Shown: one piece after another, positions 9,923-19,310 of the stretch
Layout of the letters: each line of letters starts with the position of its first letter
Numbering within the stretch: the first letter of the stretch is position 1
From: AP-15 sp963787425
GTDB lineage: Bacteria > Pseudomonadota > Alphaproteobacteria > ATCC43930 > CGMCC-115725
Direction of reading: 5' to 3'
DNA length: 64,000 nucleotides
NCBI GenBank assembly: GCA_963787425.1
Contig: CAWBCV010000002.1
Location: forward strand, 49,063-113,062
Translations under genes and position numbers: made by a program
Notes under the pieces: model-generated
The model's database searches: none
Told to the model about the DNA's origin: nothing
The model's input: only the letters and a program-made list of their open reading frames with translations

Positions 9923-11471
9923 TCAGGCGTAATAGTCCGACGCGGCGGTCTCGTCGAGCGGCGTGCGCTGAGCGGCCATCAAATTGAATACCGGGGTCAG
10001 AACGATTGTCACGAGGATGTTGAGAATGACCGTGTAGAGCGCGGTGTAGCCGGGGAATGTGTAACCGGCGATTTGAAGGGGGTATGTCGGAGTCAGGTTC
10101 ACTGCGGCCGCCATCGCCGTGCCGACGATGATTTCTATTGCCCAGCCGACGAGCAGCGCCCAGTCGTTGAACCAGCGGGTATACGTGCCGAGGATTACCG
10201 ACGGCAGAGTTCTGGATGATCCAGATGCCGCCGAGGAGCTGCAGATAAATCGCGTATTGCGTCGGCACGAAAACGATGAACACGAGCGCGCCGAATTTGA
10301 CGATCAGCGAGACCCATTTCGCCATCTGCGCTTCTTGCTTGTCGGTGGGGTTCCGGTTGATGAATTCGCGGTGGATGTTGCGGGTGTAGAGGTTCGCCGC
10401 AGCGATCGACATGATCGCTGCCGGGACGAGGGCGCCGATCCCGATTGCGGCAAAGGCGATGCCGACAAACCACGATGAAAAGCTGTGCAGAAAAAGCGCC
10501 GGCACTGCGAAGTTGTTGCCGAACTGCTTGAAGCCGGCGGCGTATTCGGGAAGGCCGGCGACCCCGGCGGCGATGGCGAAAAAGCCGACCAGCGCGAGCA
10601 GGCCGAGCATAAAGGAATAGCCCGGGAGGAGGGCGGCATTGCGGCGAACCACATGGCCGCTGCTGGCGGCCAGAATTCCAGTCATGGAGTGAGGGTAGAG
10701 GAAAAGCGCGAGCGCCGAGCCGAACGCCAGGGTCGCATAGGCGCTGTAGGCGCCAGTGGTGTCCGGGCCCGGGGTCGCGAGCAACAATTTTGGCGGGGGT
10801 ACCGCCGCAAATATTTTGCCGAAACCGCCGAGCTCGATCGGAATGACGATGACTGCGGCAAAGGCCGTCGTATAGATCAGCAGGTCCTTCACGATGGCGA
10901 TCGAGGCAGGCGCCCGTAGACCGCTCGAGTAGGTGAAAGCTGCGAGAATAACGAACGCGATAATCAGCGGCAGGTCAGCGGCGAACCCCGTTCCCGAGAC
11001 CCCGAGCGCGCCGATCACGACCTGCAGTCCAACCAGCTGCAGCGCGATATATGGCATGGTCGCGACAATGCCGGTGATCGTCACGGCCAACGCAAGCCAG
11101 CGATTGCCGAACCGGCCGCGGACGAAGTCGCCCGCCGTGATGTAATGACGCTTGTGACAGACGTGCCAGATGCGCGGGAAGACAAGGAAAAAGATCGGAT
11201 AGGCGACGATAGTATAGGGCACCGCGAAGAACGCGACGGCGCCCGCGCCAAAGGCGAGTGCTGGAACGGCAATAAAAGTATAGGCCGTGTAGAGGTCGCC
11301 GCCGATCAGAAACCACGTGACGATCGTGCCGAAGCGCCGCCCGCCGAGCCCCCACTCGTGCAGCAAGTCGAGGTCCCCTTTGCGCCAATTGGCCGCGGCG
11401 AAACCCAGCCAGGTGATAAAACCAAACAATAATATGAAGACGATCAGGGCGGTCCAGTTGACGTCCTGCAC
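9923..11471 (-). pseudogene. mctP: MctP-like monocarboxylate/solute:sodium symporter, frameshifted near the C-terminus
   Basis: A sodium:solute symporter (SSS) family protein of about 515 residues with 12-13 hydrophobic segments, resembling the rhizobial monocarboxylate permease MctP. The start is GTG at 11471, reading MQDVNWTALIVF, behind a GGGAGGAG ribosome site; the longer frame to 11702 overlaps the DUF3311 gene and is not needed. Near 10205-10212 the frame breaks after GGIWIIQ; coding sense resumes as TLPSVILGTYTRW and ends at 9923 after the helix ending NLMAAQRT. One extra A explains it. With about 95 residues in the wrong frame the product as read would lose the last helices. Uptake of lactate, pyruvate or similar acids is inferred from the family. 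Confidence 0.8.
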
Positions 11472-11524
11472 GGTGCTCCTCCCTCCCGGTTTGCGCCGGT
11501 CTCGAGCTTTATGTCGTCCGTGTG

Positions 11525-11731
11525 TTAGTCTTCCGTCGCAAAATACACGATCGCGGTGAGCGCGGCGCCGATGATTACCCAAAGCAGCTGATACCAGTAG
11601 AAGAACGGTATCCCAGCCCAATAGGGTTCTATTTTGTTGTAGAAGGGCGGCCAGAGTACCGCGACGAATTGGATGAGAAGCAGGAGGTACCACCAACGCC
11701 ACCCACCCCTTTTCTTACTCGGCTCGAACAT
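11525..11731 (-). CDS. DUF3311 small membrane protein, partner of the symporter
   Basis: 68 residues from the ATG at 11731 (MFEPSKKRGGW), with ribosome site GAGGGA a few bases before it. It has two hydrophobic helices separated by a short aromatic loop (PFFYWYQLLW). Small DUF3311 proteins are routinely encoded immediately before SSS-family symporters, as here (53 bases to the symporter start), and are thought to be accessory subunits. Longer upstream starts exist but lack a ribosome site. Confidence 0.82.
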   Translation of the reverse strand: MFEPSKKRGGWRWWYLLLLIQFVAVLWPPFYNKIEPYWAGIPFFYWYQLLWVIIGAALTAIVYFATED

Positions 11732-11839
11732 GGGTCCCTCGAAGCCCGACGCATCGCTGAGGCGCGAACTCGCGGCAGCCAACCGCAAGCGTCGTAAGGG
11801 ATACTCTCCTATCTACCAGGCGTTCAAGTACAACCCTAG

Positions 11840-12498
11840 TCACCAGCCGAGGCAGAGGCGGCCGATCGCCATCGCGACGGCGGCCTGGGTCGGCTCGACG
11901 ACCGGGATCTGGACGGTCTCTGCGAGATCGGCGCGGTAGCGGGCCATGCCGGCGCAGCCCATGACCAGCACGTCGGCGCCGTGTTCGTCGCGCAACCGGG
12001 TGCCGACATCGATCATGCGGCCCAAGGTCGAACGGGCGTCGGCGAGCTGGGTGACGCCGAGGCCGATCGGCAGGTCGCCGGCGAGCCGCTGCCCCACTCC
12101 CATCGCGGCGATGTAGCGCAAATGCCGCGGCACCGAGCGGGCGAGGATCGAGATCACGCCAAAGCGGTGGCCGAGGGTCAACCCGGTCAGGATCCCGCAC
12201 TCCGCGATGCCGAGCACCGGTTTCGCGGTTGCTTCGCGCGCCGAGAAGAGACCCGGGTCGCTGAAGCAGGCGATGACAAAGCAGCGGTTTCCGGCTCGGC
12301 GTCGCGGATCGCGCGGCAGAGCGGCGCGATGACGGCGTCCGCATCGCTCTGGCTTTCCACGCCGGGCGGTCCTTCGCGGAGCGTCATGCAATCGATCCCC
12401 GGTCCGCGGGCGATGCGCAACGGGCGCATCGCGTCATCGATCGCGCGCGTGACGGCATCGGTGGAATTCGGGTTGATCACCAGGATGCGGTCCGGCAT
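11840..12498 (-). pseudogene. Asp/Glu (hydantoin) racemase-family protein, frameshifted
   Basis: The frame from ATG 12498 gives MPDRILVINPNST, the characteristic N-terminus of the Asp/Glu/hydantoin racemase superfamily, preceded by GAGGAG. At about 12282-12290 the coding frame shifts; the other frame continues FVIACFSDPGL with the first catalytic-type Cys and later VLVMGCAGMA with the second, and ends at 11840. Together they make about 219 residues, a normal family length. One base is missing after the codons for ETAA. Both active-site cysteines survive, so function would be restored by a one-base correction. Substrate unknown; hydantoin or amino acid racemisation is the family role. Confidence 0.78.
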
Positions 12499-12530
12499 CG
12501 GCATTCTCCTCAACTGGCTAGCCGGACAAG

Positions 12531-12983
12531 TTAGCGCGAGGCGCCCGGTTGTCGCGCTCTTTTGCTGACGGCCGACACGACGGGGCTCGCCAGTTCGCGG
12601 GGGCGGCCATCCTCGCCGACTGCGACAAAGGTGAACTCGGCTTCGGTCACCTTGACCCGCTCGCCTTGCCCTTGGCGCAGCACCCACACCCCGACGTCGA
12701 GCGTGATCGAGGTCCGCCCCGTGCGTGTGACTTCGGTATAGCAGCAGACCGTGTCGCCGACATGCACCGGCTGCAGAAAGGTGATGTTCGAGACGGAAAC
12801 GGTCACGACACGCCCGCCGGCATGCGGGGTCGCCGACATCTTCCCGGCGGAATCCATCAGCGCCATGATCCAGCCACCGAAGATGTCCCCCCTGGGATTG
12901 CAGTCGGCGGGCATCGCCAGGGTGCGCGAGGCCAGCTCACCCCTCGGCTCGGTCGAGTTCCGTCGCCTTTCTCTGGAACGCAT
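12531..12983 (-). CDS. Acyl-CoA thioesterase, YciA-like hotdog protein
   Basis: About 150 residues from the ATG at 12983. Hotdog-fold features: an N-terminal MPADCNPRGDIFGGWIMALMD helix region with the catalytic-type Asn/Asp positions, then VVTVSVSNITFLQPV and the final beta strands ending EAEFTFVAV. YciA-type enzymes hydrolyse short to medium acyl-CoAs in the cytosol. The frame runs upstream to 13043 but the extra residues do not look like the family. The 271-base AT-richer gap between its start and the divergent gene at 13255 probably holds promoters for both; no clean -35/-10 pair was found. Confidence 0.85.
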   Translation of the reverse strand: MRSRERRRNSTEPRGELASRTLAMPADCNPRGDIFGGWIMALMDSAGKMSATPHAGGRVVTVSVSNITFLQPVHVGDTVCCYTEVTRTGRTSITLDVGVWVLRQGQGERVKVTEAEFTFVAVGEDGRPRELASPVVSAVSKRARQPGASR

Positions 12984-13254
12984 CCTTCCATCTCCAGGCT
13001 GCGGATATCCCCAGCATGTTGCGATGCAATATGAAATTGTCAATGTGCATATAACCTATAGTGTTTTCTGTGTTGCGGTGCACAAAATTTAGACACTGTA
13101 CCAATTGCTTTGACCATGCTAGGGCGAATGTTCGCCTTGGTGCCTCCGACACCACGTTGTGTTCACCCTTTTGCAACCCGGCCCCGTTGATCTACAACGC
13201 GACGCGGCAGGGAAGCCGCTGTGCGAGCGACAAGGACAGGCAGGCGAACGGCTC

Positions 13255-14853
13255 ATGAAGCGTTTCGTTCGAGATTTCGTCGTGTTCGGCTGCCTGTTGT
13301 CCAGCATGCTTGGCGCGGACGCGGCGGTGGCGCAGAAAGCGGGCGGGATCCTGAAGGTCTACCACCGCGACAGCCCGGCGAGCATGTCGATCCTCGAGGA
13401 GGGGACGAATTCGACCGAGATCCCGATGATGGGGGTGTTCAACAACCTTGTCATGTACGACCAGCACGTCGCGCAGAACAGCCTGTCTTCAATCGTGCCG
13501 GATCTCGCCACCGACTGGTCGACGAGCGAAGACGGTAAGCAGCTGACCTTTCATTTGCGCCAGGGCGTCAAATGGCACGACGGTAAACCCTTCACCGCCA
13601 ACGACGTTAAATGCACCTGGGACTTGCTGACCGGCAAGTCGAGCGAAAAGCTCCGCCTCAATCCGCGCAAGTCCTGGTACAACAACATTGAAGAGATCAG
13701 CACAAGGGGCGACTACGAGGCCACCTTTGTTCTAAGGCGGCCGCAGCCGTGGCTGATCGCGCTGCTCGCCTCGGGCTATGCGCCAGTCTACCCTTGTCAT
13801 GTATCGCCGCGCGACATGCGGACGCATCCGATCGGCACGGGCCCTTTCAGATTTGTCGAGTTCAAGCCTAATGAACGGATAGTAGTCGCGCGCAACCCCG
13901 ATTACTGGAAAAAGGGGCGGCCCTATCTCGATGGCGTCGAATATACGATTATCCCGAACCGCTCGACGGCGATCCTCTCCTTCATTGCCGGCAAATTCGA
14001 CATGACCTTCCCGTTCGAGGTGTCGATCCCGCTATTGACGGACATCAAGACCCAGGCGCCTCAGGCGATCTGCGATCTGGCGCCGGGCAACGCCAGCACC
14101 AATCTCATCCTCAATCGCGACAAGCCGCCCTTCGACAATCCGGAAATTCGGCGGGCAATGATGCTGAGCCTCGACCGGAAGTCCTTTATCGATATTCTCG
14201 CCGAGGGGCAGGGCGACATCGGCGGGGCGATGGAGCCGCCGCCGGCCGGGATTTGGGGCATGCCGCCGGAGCTGTTGAAAATAGTGCCGGGCTATGATCC
14301 CGACATACAGAAAAACCGCGCCGAAGCGCGCCAGATCATGGAGAAACTCGGCTACGGGCCGGACAATCGGCTGAAGCTGACGGTCTCGGCACGAAACATT
14401 GCGATCTTTCGCGACCCAGCCGTCATCCTGATCGACCAGCTCAAAGAAAGCTATATTGACGGCGCGCTCGACCCGGTCGAGACCGCCAACTGGTTTCCCA
14501 AGGTGGCGCGCAAAGATTATCAGATCGGCCAAAACAATACCGGCAGCGGCGTCGACGACCCGGACCAGCAGTTCTATGAGAATTATGGCTGCGGCTCGGA
14601 ACGCAACTACACCGGTTACTGCAACCCCGAGCTCGAACACCAGTTCGCCCGGCAGTCAATGGAAGCCGACCCGGAGAAGCGCCGCAAGCTCGTCTGGGAA
14701 ATCGACAAGAAATTGCAGGAGGACGGGGCGCGCCCGATCATCTACCACTTCCGGGCCGCGACTTGCTGGCAGCCCAAGGTGAAAGGCCTAACGGTCATGG
14801 TGAACAGCCAATACAATGGCTGGCGCTTCGAGGACCTCTGGCTAGACGAGTAG
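13255..14853 (+). CDS. Family-5 ABC substrate-binding protein, copy 1
   Basis: Periplasmic solute receptor of the peptide/opine/nickel (SBP_bac_5) family, 532 residues. Start at 13255 gives a signal peptide with cleavage probably after AVA at residue 26. Hallmarks shared by all copies here: DSPASMSI near the mature N-terminus, GVKWHDGKPF, DVKCTWDLL, VYPCHV, GTGPF, PPFDNPEIRRAM and a terminal EDLWLDE. Six cysteines occur at positions conserved in every copy. It is the only copy separated from the rest, by an LLM oxidoreductase and a convergent PEP-CTERM gene. The expected permeases and ATPases are 14 kb downstream. Ligand unknown; the family binds peptides, opines, metals in chelates or oligosaccharides. 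Confidence 0.92.
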   Translation: MKRFVRDFVVFGCLLSSMLGADAAVAQKAGGILKVYHRDSPASMSILEEGTNSTEIPMMGVFNNLVMYDQHVAQNSLSSIVPDLATDWSTSEDGKQLTFHLRQGVKWHDGKPFTANDVKCTWDLLTGKSSEKLRLNPRKSWYNNIEEISTRGDYEATFVLRRPQPWLIALLASGYAPVYPCHVSPRDMRTHPIGTGPFRFVEFKPNERIVVARNPDYWKKGRPYLDGVEYTIIPNRSTAILSFIAGKFDMTFPFEVSIPLLTDIKTQAPQAICDLAPGNASTNLILNRDKPPFDNPEIRRAMMLSLDRKSFIDILAEGQGDIGGAMEPPPAGIWGMPPELLKIVPGYDPDIQKNRAEARQIMEKLGYGPDNRLKLTVSARNIAIFRDPAVILIDQLKESYIDGALDPVETANWFPKVARKDYQIGQNNTGSGVDDPDQQFYENYGCGSERNYTGYCNPELEHQFARQSMEADPEKRRKLVWEIDKKLQEDGARPIIYHFRAATCWQPKVKGLTVMVNSQYNGWRFEDLWLDE

Positions 14854-14875
14854 GCGTTAGCGAAAGGAGCGACAA

Positions 14876-15775
14876 ATGAAACTTGGCGTGGCCCTTCCCA
14901 TCGTCGATATCGGCGGCGAGCCGGCAACCCTACGGGAGTTTGTCCAGGCGGCGGAGGAAATCGGTTACCACGGGATTGCCGCGCCGGACCACGTGCTGGG
15001 CATCAATGTCGCGAGCCGCCCCGGTTGGAGCCAGCCGCGCGCCCGATCGACCGACCTTTATCATGACCCGTTTGTGCTGTTCGGGTTTCTTGCCGCGTGC
15101 ACGAAGATCGCCGATTTTTCCACGCAGGTGTTGATCCTCGCGCAACGCCAAACCGTACTTGTCGCCAAGCAGGCGGCATGTCTCGATGTGCTGTCCGGCG
15201 GCCGGTTCCGGCTCGGCATCGGGGTCGGATGGAACGAAGTCGAGTTTGTCGGCCTCAACGAGAATTTTCACAACCGCGGCCGCCGGTCGGAGGAGCAGGT
15301 CGAGGTCATGCGCGCGTTATGGGCGCAGCCGCATGTCAGCTTCAAGGGCAGATGGCACACGATCGAGGATGCCGGGATCAATCCGCTGCCGACCAGGCGC
15401 AAGATCCCGTTATGGTATGGCGGTCACGCCGACGTGACTTTGCGGCGCTGCGCCAAGTGGGGCGACGGCTGGATGCCGCTTGCCTATCCGCCCGGCGACG
15501 AAGCGAAGGCCGCGTTCGCCACGCTGCATCGCTACGCCGAGGAGGCAGACCGGGATCCGGCGGCGATCGGCATCGATACGCGGGTCTCGGCCGGCGCCGG
15601 CACCGAGGCCGAATGGCGCGAGCAGGTGCGCTTCTGGAAGTCGATCGGGGTGACCCACCTGACCTTGGCCAATTACTACGAAAGCGGCCACCTCTACCGG
15701 ATCGCCGGCCGCTCGATGAGCGACCATCTCGCCGCAATGAAGCGCTACTGGAACGCAGTCGCCGACCTCCTATAG
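14876..15775 (+). CDS. LLM-class (luciferase-like) flavin or F420-dependent oxidoreductase
   Basis: 299-residue TIM-barrel protein of the bacterial luciferase-like monooxygenase superfamily: N-terminal MKLGVALPI, an EEIGYHGIAAPDH segment, LILAQRQTVLVAKQAACLDVLSGGRF in the middle, and GIGVGWNEVEF. The layout fits the TIGR03619-like F420/FMN group. It starts 22 bases after binding protein copy 1 with an AAAGGAG ribosome site, so it is probably co-transcribed and may process what that receptor imports. Its 3' end overlaps the stop of the convergent PEP-CTERM gene by six bases. The reaction (oxidative or reductive) cannot be told from sequence. Confidence 0.87.
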   Translation: MKLGVALPIVDIGGEPATLREFVQAAEEIGYHGIAAPDHVLGINVASRPGWSQPRARSTDLYHDPFVLFGFLAACTKIADFSTQVLILAQRQTVLVAKQAACLDVLSGGRFRLGIGVGWNEVEFVGLNENFHNRGRRSEEQVEVMRALWAQPHVSFKGRWHTIEDAGINPLPTRRKIPLWYGGHADVTLRRCAKWGDGWMPLAYPPGDEAKAAFATLHRYAEEADRDPAAIGIDTRVSAGAGTEAEWREQVRFWKSIGVTHLTLANYYESGHLYRIAGRSMSDHLAAMKRYWNAVADLL

Positions 15776-17497
15776 AGCGATGCGTGACAAGGCGTGCCTG
15801 CGTCGGCGCACCGCCCCCAATCCGGCGAGCGCGGAGGCCAGCAGAACAATAGTTCCGGGCTCCGGCACCGGGTCGAATGCGATCCCGCGGTAGACGACGC
15901 CATATTGCGGGGCCATCGAGGACAGAGAACATCTCACCCGTGGGACCCGCCATCACGGCGAGCTGGTCGGTAATGTCGACGATTTCGTTGGGGTCGGCTC
16001 CCTGGTCGCCCGATGTGCTGACGGTGGAGGTGACGCCGTAGATCGTCACGGTGCCGTTGGCGTTGACTATGCCGGAGATGTTGCGCAGCCCGTCAGTCTC
16101 AGTCGGGAAATAATTTCCCGCAGTGTAATCGGTCCCGAGGCCGAGACCGTCCTGCAGTGTGTAGTCGAGCATCCATTGTCCGGTTGCGGTGTTGAAGCTC
16201 CATTTCTCGATCCCGGCTACGGGGTCGTTACTGGCGTCGGCGATGACCCCATCACCCTCGTCGGCGACATAGAGCGTAGTCGCATTGGCGAACCAGATGC
16301 CGAACGGAAAAAAGCCGAACGGGAACGCTGCCGGCGTCATCTTGGTGTTGGCGAGGAAGGTTGGGTAGCCAGGCAACGGATTGATCGCCGTGGTGGCGGC
16401 ACTGGCGGCTGTCGGCAGTATCCCGGGGGCGCCCACTTGATAAACCGTGTTGATGCCGTTGCCGCCGCTGCCTTTGGTGACATAGAGCGTATTATTGAAA
16501 ATCGTCTCGCCGCGGAAGTTGTTGTCTTTGCCCGACTTGTCTGCTGTGGTGCTATAGGGCATCCCGGTTTGGGGATTGGTCTGGGTAACCGAGAAGCCGT
16601 ACTGAAAGCCGTTAGAGGCGCCCGGTATTCCTTGCTGCTGACCCACGACCGTGGTCTCGGGGTTATTGCTGCCCGGTGTTATCAACTGCACGCCGGTGTT
16701 GTTGACGATATTGGTTGGCGGCGGCGAACCGCCGTTGCCAGCGTTGCCAACCAGCAGATATTGCCTTTGCCCGGTGCCGTTGACATTGTTCGCCAGAATG
16801 CCGGCGCGGCCGTTGTTCCCGCTATAGGCATTGGTGTTGGTGACCTGAACGCTGCCATCCAGATTTATCTGCACGACCGAGCGGTTGGTTGGGGTCTGCG
16901 TGTCGGTATTGGACGGATCGATACGATTAGGTGTATTGGAATTTGACACGTCCAGGGCGCCCACCGCTGAATTGTATCCAAGAAAAGTCAGGGCGTTTCT
17001 GTTCGGCGACAGATTGAGCGCCATCTCCGATTCGAGGAGAAGCTCGTCGTGATCCCGGTCAGCCCCGTCAGATCCGTCGTGCTGACAGTATTGCCCGCAA
17101 GGGTGATCTGGCCGAGATACATTGGCGAGGTGACGCCGAAACTCCGGTCTACGCTCGCATTGTTGAAAACATTAGGATAGCTGCCGCCGGCGACGGCAAT
17201 GACGGGGTATGTGAGCGGGCTCGGTGCATTCGGGTTGATCGGCAGAACTGTTGTCCCGGCTGTGATGTTCGGTGTCGTATAACCGCCGGTGCTCCCGGTA
17301 TTGGGGTTCGGTAAACCTGGATAAACGCTGTAGAGCACCGCCAAGTCGCCGGGCAGGAAAGTGATCGGAGCCGCGGTCGCTACGGGTGCGAGCGGCGCGG
17401 CTGAAGCCGCCGCGAGAACGGCGGAAGCGAGGCGCAGCCCGCCCCGGCCCAAACGGCCTCTCGCCGGCATGGTGTTCGAGATCGTCTTCTCAATCAT
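15770..17497 (-). pseudogene. PEP-CTERM exported protein, two apparent frameshifts
   Basis: Three minus-strand pieces form one protein of about 575 residues: signal peptide and GDLAVLYSV start (17497 to about 17040), a long Asn/Thr/Gly-rich beta-propeller-like body (about 17035 to 15920), and a C-terminal PEP-CTERM signal VPEPGT, hydrophobic helix, RRRR, ending at 15770-15772. Breaks lie near 17030-17045 and 15915-15925. PEP-CTERM proteins are cut by an exosortase and displayed on or released from the cell surface with exopolysaccharide. No exosortase is in the window. The last pieces are joined on sense (motif completion), so the frameshift interpretation is well supported; the cause is open. 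Confidence 0.75.
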
Positions 17498-17531
17498 GAT
17501 TTCCCCAAGTCTGAAGTTTCGGCACGCGTTT

Positions 17532-17546
17532 CCGTTAACTTAACGG
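17532..17546. promoter_or_regulatory. Perfect inverted repeat CCGTTAA-C-TTAACGG in a divergent promoter region
   Basis: A 7+1+7 perfect palindrome lies 35 bases upstream of the PEP-CTERM gene start (17497, minus) and about 145 bases upstream of binding protein copy 2 (17690, plus). Its position between divergent genes suggests an operator for one or both. No regulator gene is adjacent, so the binding factor is unknown. Confidence 0.4.
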
Positions 17547-17689
17547 GCGCAAATGTCACTTTCGTGTCAGCTCTGTATTCGCAAAATTTGTGGTAGGCTC
17601 CTCGGTGTTAGGCGCCGTGGCCGAGAACCCCGGCAGGGATGCCGCCTTTGGGTTTGTTGGCTATGGCCCACCAAGGGAGGACAGCAGAA

Positions 17690-19285
17690 ATGAAGCGGCA
17701 TGTTTGCGCGTTCGCGGCGGCGGGAGCTCTGGTCGCGGCGATGGCGTGCGGAGGGGCACTGGCACAAAAGCAAGGCGGTATTCTCAGGCAGTACATCAAC
17801 GACAGCCCGGCCAGCATGTCGATCCACGAGGAAACGACCGTCGTGGCCGAGCGCCCAATGATGGCGGTTTTCAACAACCTCGTGCTGTTCGACCAGCACG
17901 TCGCGCAGAACAGCCTCGCCGACATCGTGCCCGAGCTCGCCACCGACTGGGCCTGGGACGAGGACGGCACGAGGCTGGTCTTCCACCTCCGCCAAGGCGT
18001 GAAATGGCATGACGGCAAGCCGTTCACCGCCGCCGACGTCAAATGCACCTGGGACCTGCTTCAAGGCAAGAGCGCCGAGCGGCTGCGCGTCAACCCGCGC
18101 AAATCTTGGTACGCCAACCTTTCCGAGGTCGTCCCCAGCGGCGATTACGAGGTGACGTTCGTGCTGAAGCGCCCGCAGCCTGCTTTTATCGCGCTGCTCG
18201 CCACCGGCATGTCGCCGGTCTATCCGTGCCACGTCTCGCCGGCGCAGATGCGTCAGCATCCGATCGGCACGGGCCCTTTCAAATTCGTGGAGTTCAAGCC
18301 CAACGAGTTCATCAAGCTGGTGAAGAACCCGGATTACTGGAAACCGGGTCTGCCCTATCTCGATGCAATCGAGTACACGCTCTTGCACAACCGCTCGACG
18401 GCGATTCTCGCCTTTGTCGCCGGCAAATACGAGCTGACCTTCGCCGGCACTTTGACTATTCCGCTGACCCGCGACCTGCAGAAGCAGCGGCCCGACGCGG
18501 TATGCGAGCTGCCGCCCGGGAGCGTCAGCACCAATCTGATCATCAATCGCGAGAAGCCGCCCTTCGATAATCCCGAGCTACGCCGGGCGATGTCGCTGGC
18601 GATCGACCGGCAGGCGTTTATCGACATCCTGACCGAGGCCAAGGGGTTCCGCGCCGCGGCGATGCAGCCGCCGCCCGGCGGCCAGTGGGGCATGCCGCTC
18701 GACATGCTCGAAAAGCTGCCCGGCTACGAGCCGGACGTCGCGGCCAACCGCGAGAAGGCCCGAGAGATAATGAAAAAGCTCGGCTACGGGCCCGATAAGC
18801 GGATGCACATCAAGGTCACCACCCGCGATATGCCGCCCTATCGCGACCCGGCGGTGATCCTGATCGACCAGCTGAAGGAGATCTACATCGACGGCGAGCT
18901 CGAGCCGATCGATACGGCGCAGTGGTATCCCAAGGTGCAGCGCAAGGACTACAGCGTCGCGCTCAACTTGACCGGCACACTGGTCGACGACCCGGATGCG
19001 ATGCTCTACGAAAATTACGCCTGTGGCGGGGTCGGCAATTACAATGGCTATTGCAACCCCGAGATCGACCGGATGATCGAGCAGCAATCGATGGAGGCAG
19101 ATCAGGACAAGCGCAAGCGGCTCGTCTGGGAGATCGAGCGGCGGTTGACCGAGGACGACGCCAAGCCGCTGATCTACTTCAACCGCGGCGGCATCTGCTG
19201 GGACCCCAAGGTCAAAGGACTGACCGTCATGGTCAACAGCATCTACAACGGCTGGCGCATGGAAGATGTCTGGCTGGACCAATGA
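17690..19285 (+). CDS. Family-5 ABC substrate-binding protein, copy 2
   Basis: 531 residues from the ATG at 17690 (MKRHVCAFAAAG), preceded by a GGGAGG-type site; signal peptide cleaved probably after ALAQ at about residue 24. It carries the shared motifs DSPASMSI, GVKWHDGKPF, DVKCTWDLL, VYPCHV and a terminal MEDVWLDQ, and all six conserved cysteines. It differs from copies 1, 5 and 6 in the lid region, where NRSTAILAFVAGKYELTFAG replaces the Phe-Asp-Met-Thr-Phe-Pro pattern, which hints at a different pocket. Intact. Begins the uninterrupted run of tandem copies (2 to 7). Confidence 0.92.
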   Translation: MKRHVCAFAAAGALVAAMACGGALAQKQGGILRQYINDSPASMSIHEETTVVAERPMMAVFNNLVLFDQHVAQNSLADIVPELATDWAWDEDGTRLVFHLRQGVKWHDGKPFTAADVKCTWDLLQGKSAERLRVNPRKSWYANLSEVVPSGDYEVTFVLKRPQPAFIALLATGMSPVYPCHVSPAQMRQHPIGTGPFKFVEFKPNEFIKLVKNPDYWKPGLPYLDAIEYTLLHNRSTAILAFVAGKYELTFAGTLTIPLTRDLQKQRPDAVCELPPGSVSTNLIINREKPPFDNPELRRAMSLAIDRQAFIDILTEAKGFRAAAMQPPPGGQWGMPLDMLEKLPGYEPDVAANREKAREIMKKLGYGPDKRMHIKVTTRDMPPYRDPAVILIDQLKEIYIDGELEPIDTAQWYPKVQRKDYSVALNLTGTLVDDPDAMLYENYACGGVGNYNGYCNPEIDRMIEQQSMEADQDKRKRLVWEIERRLTEDDAKPLIYFNRGGICWDPKVKGLTVMVNSIYNGWRMEDVWLDQ

Positions 19286-19310
19286 CGGCTCGGCGGCTGT
19301 GGGAGGAAGC

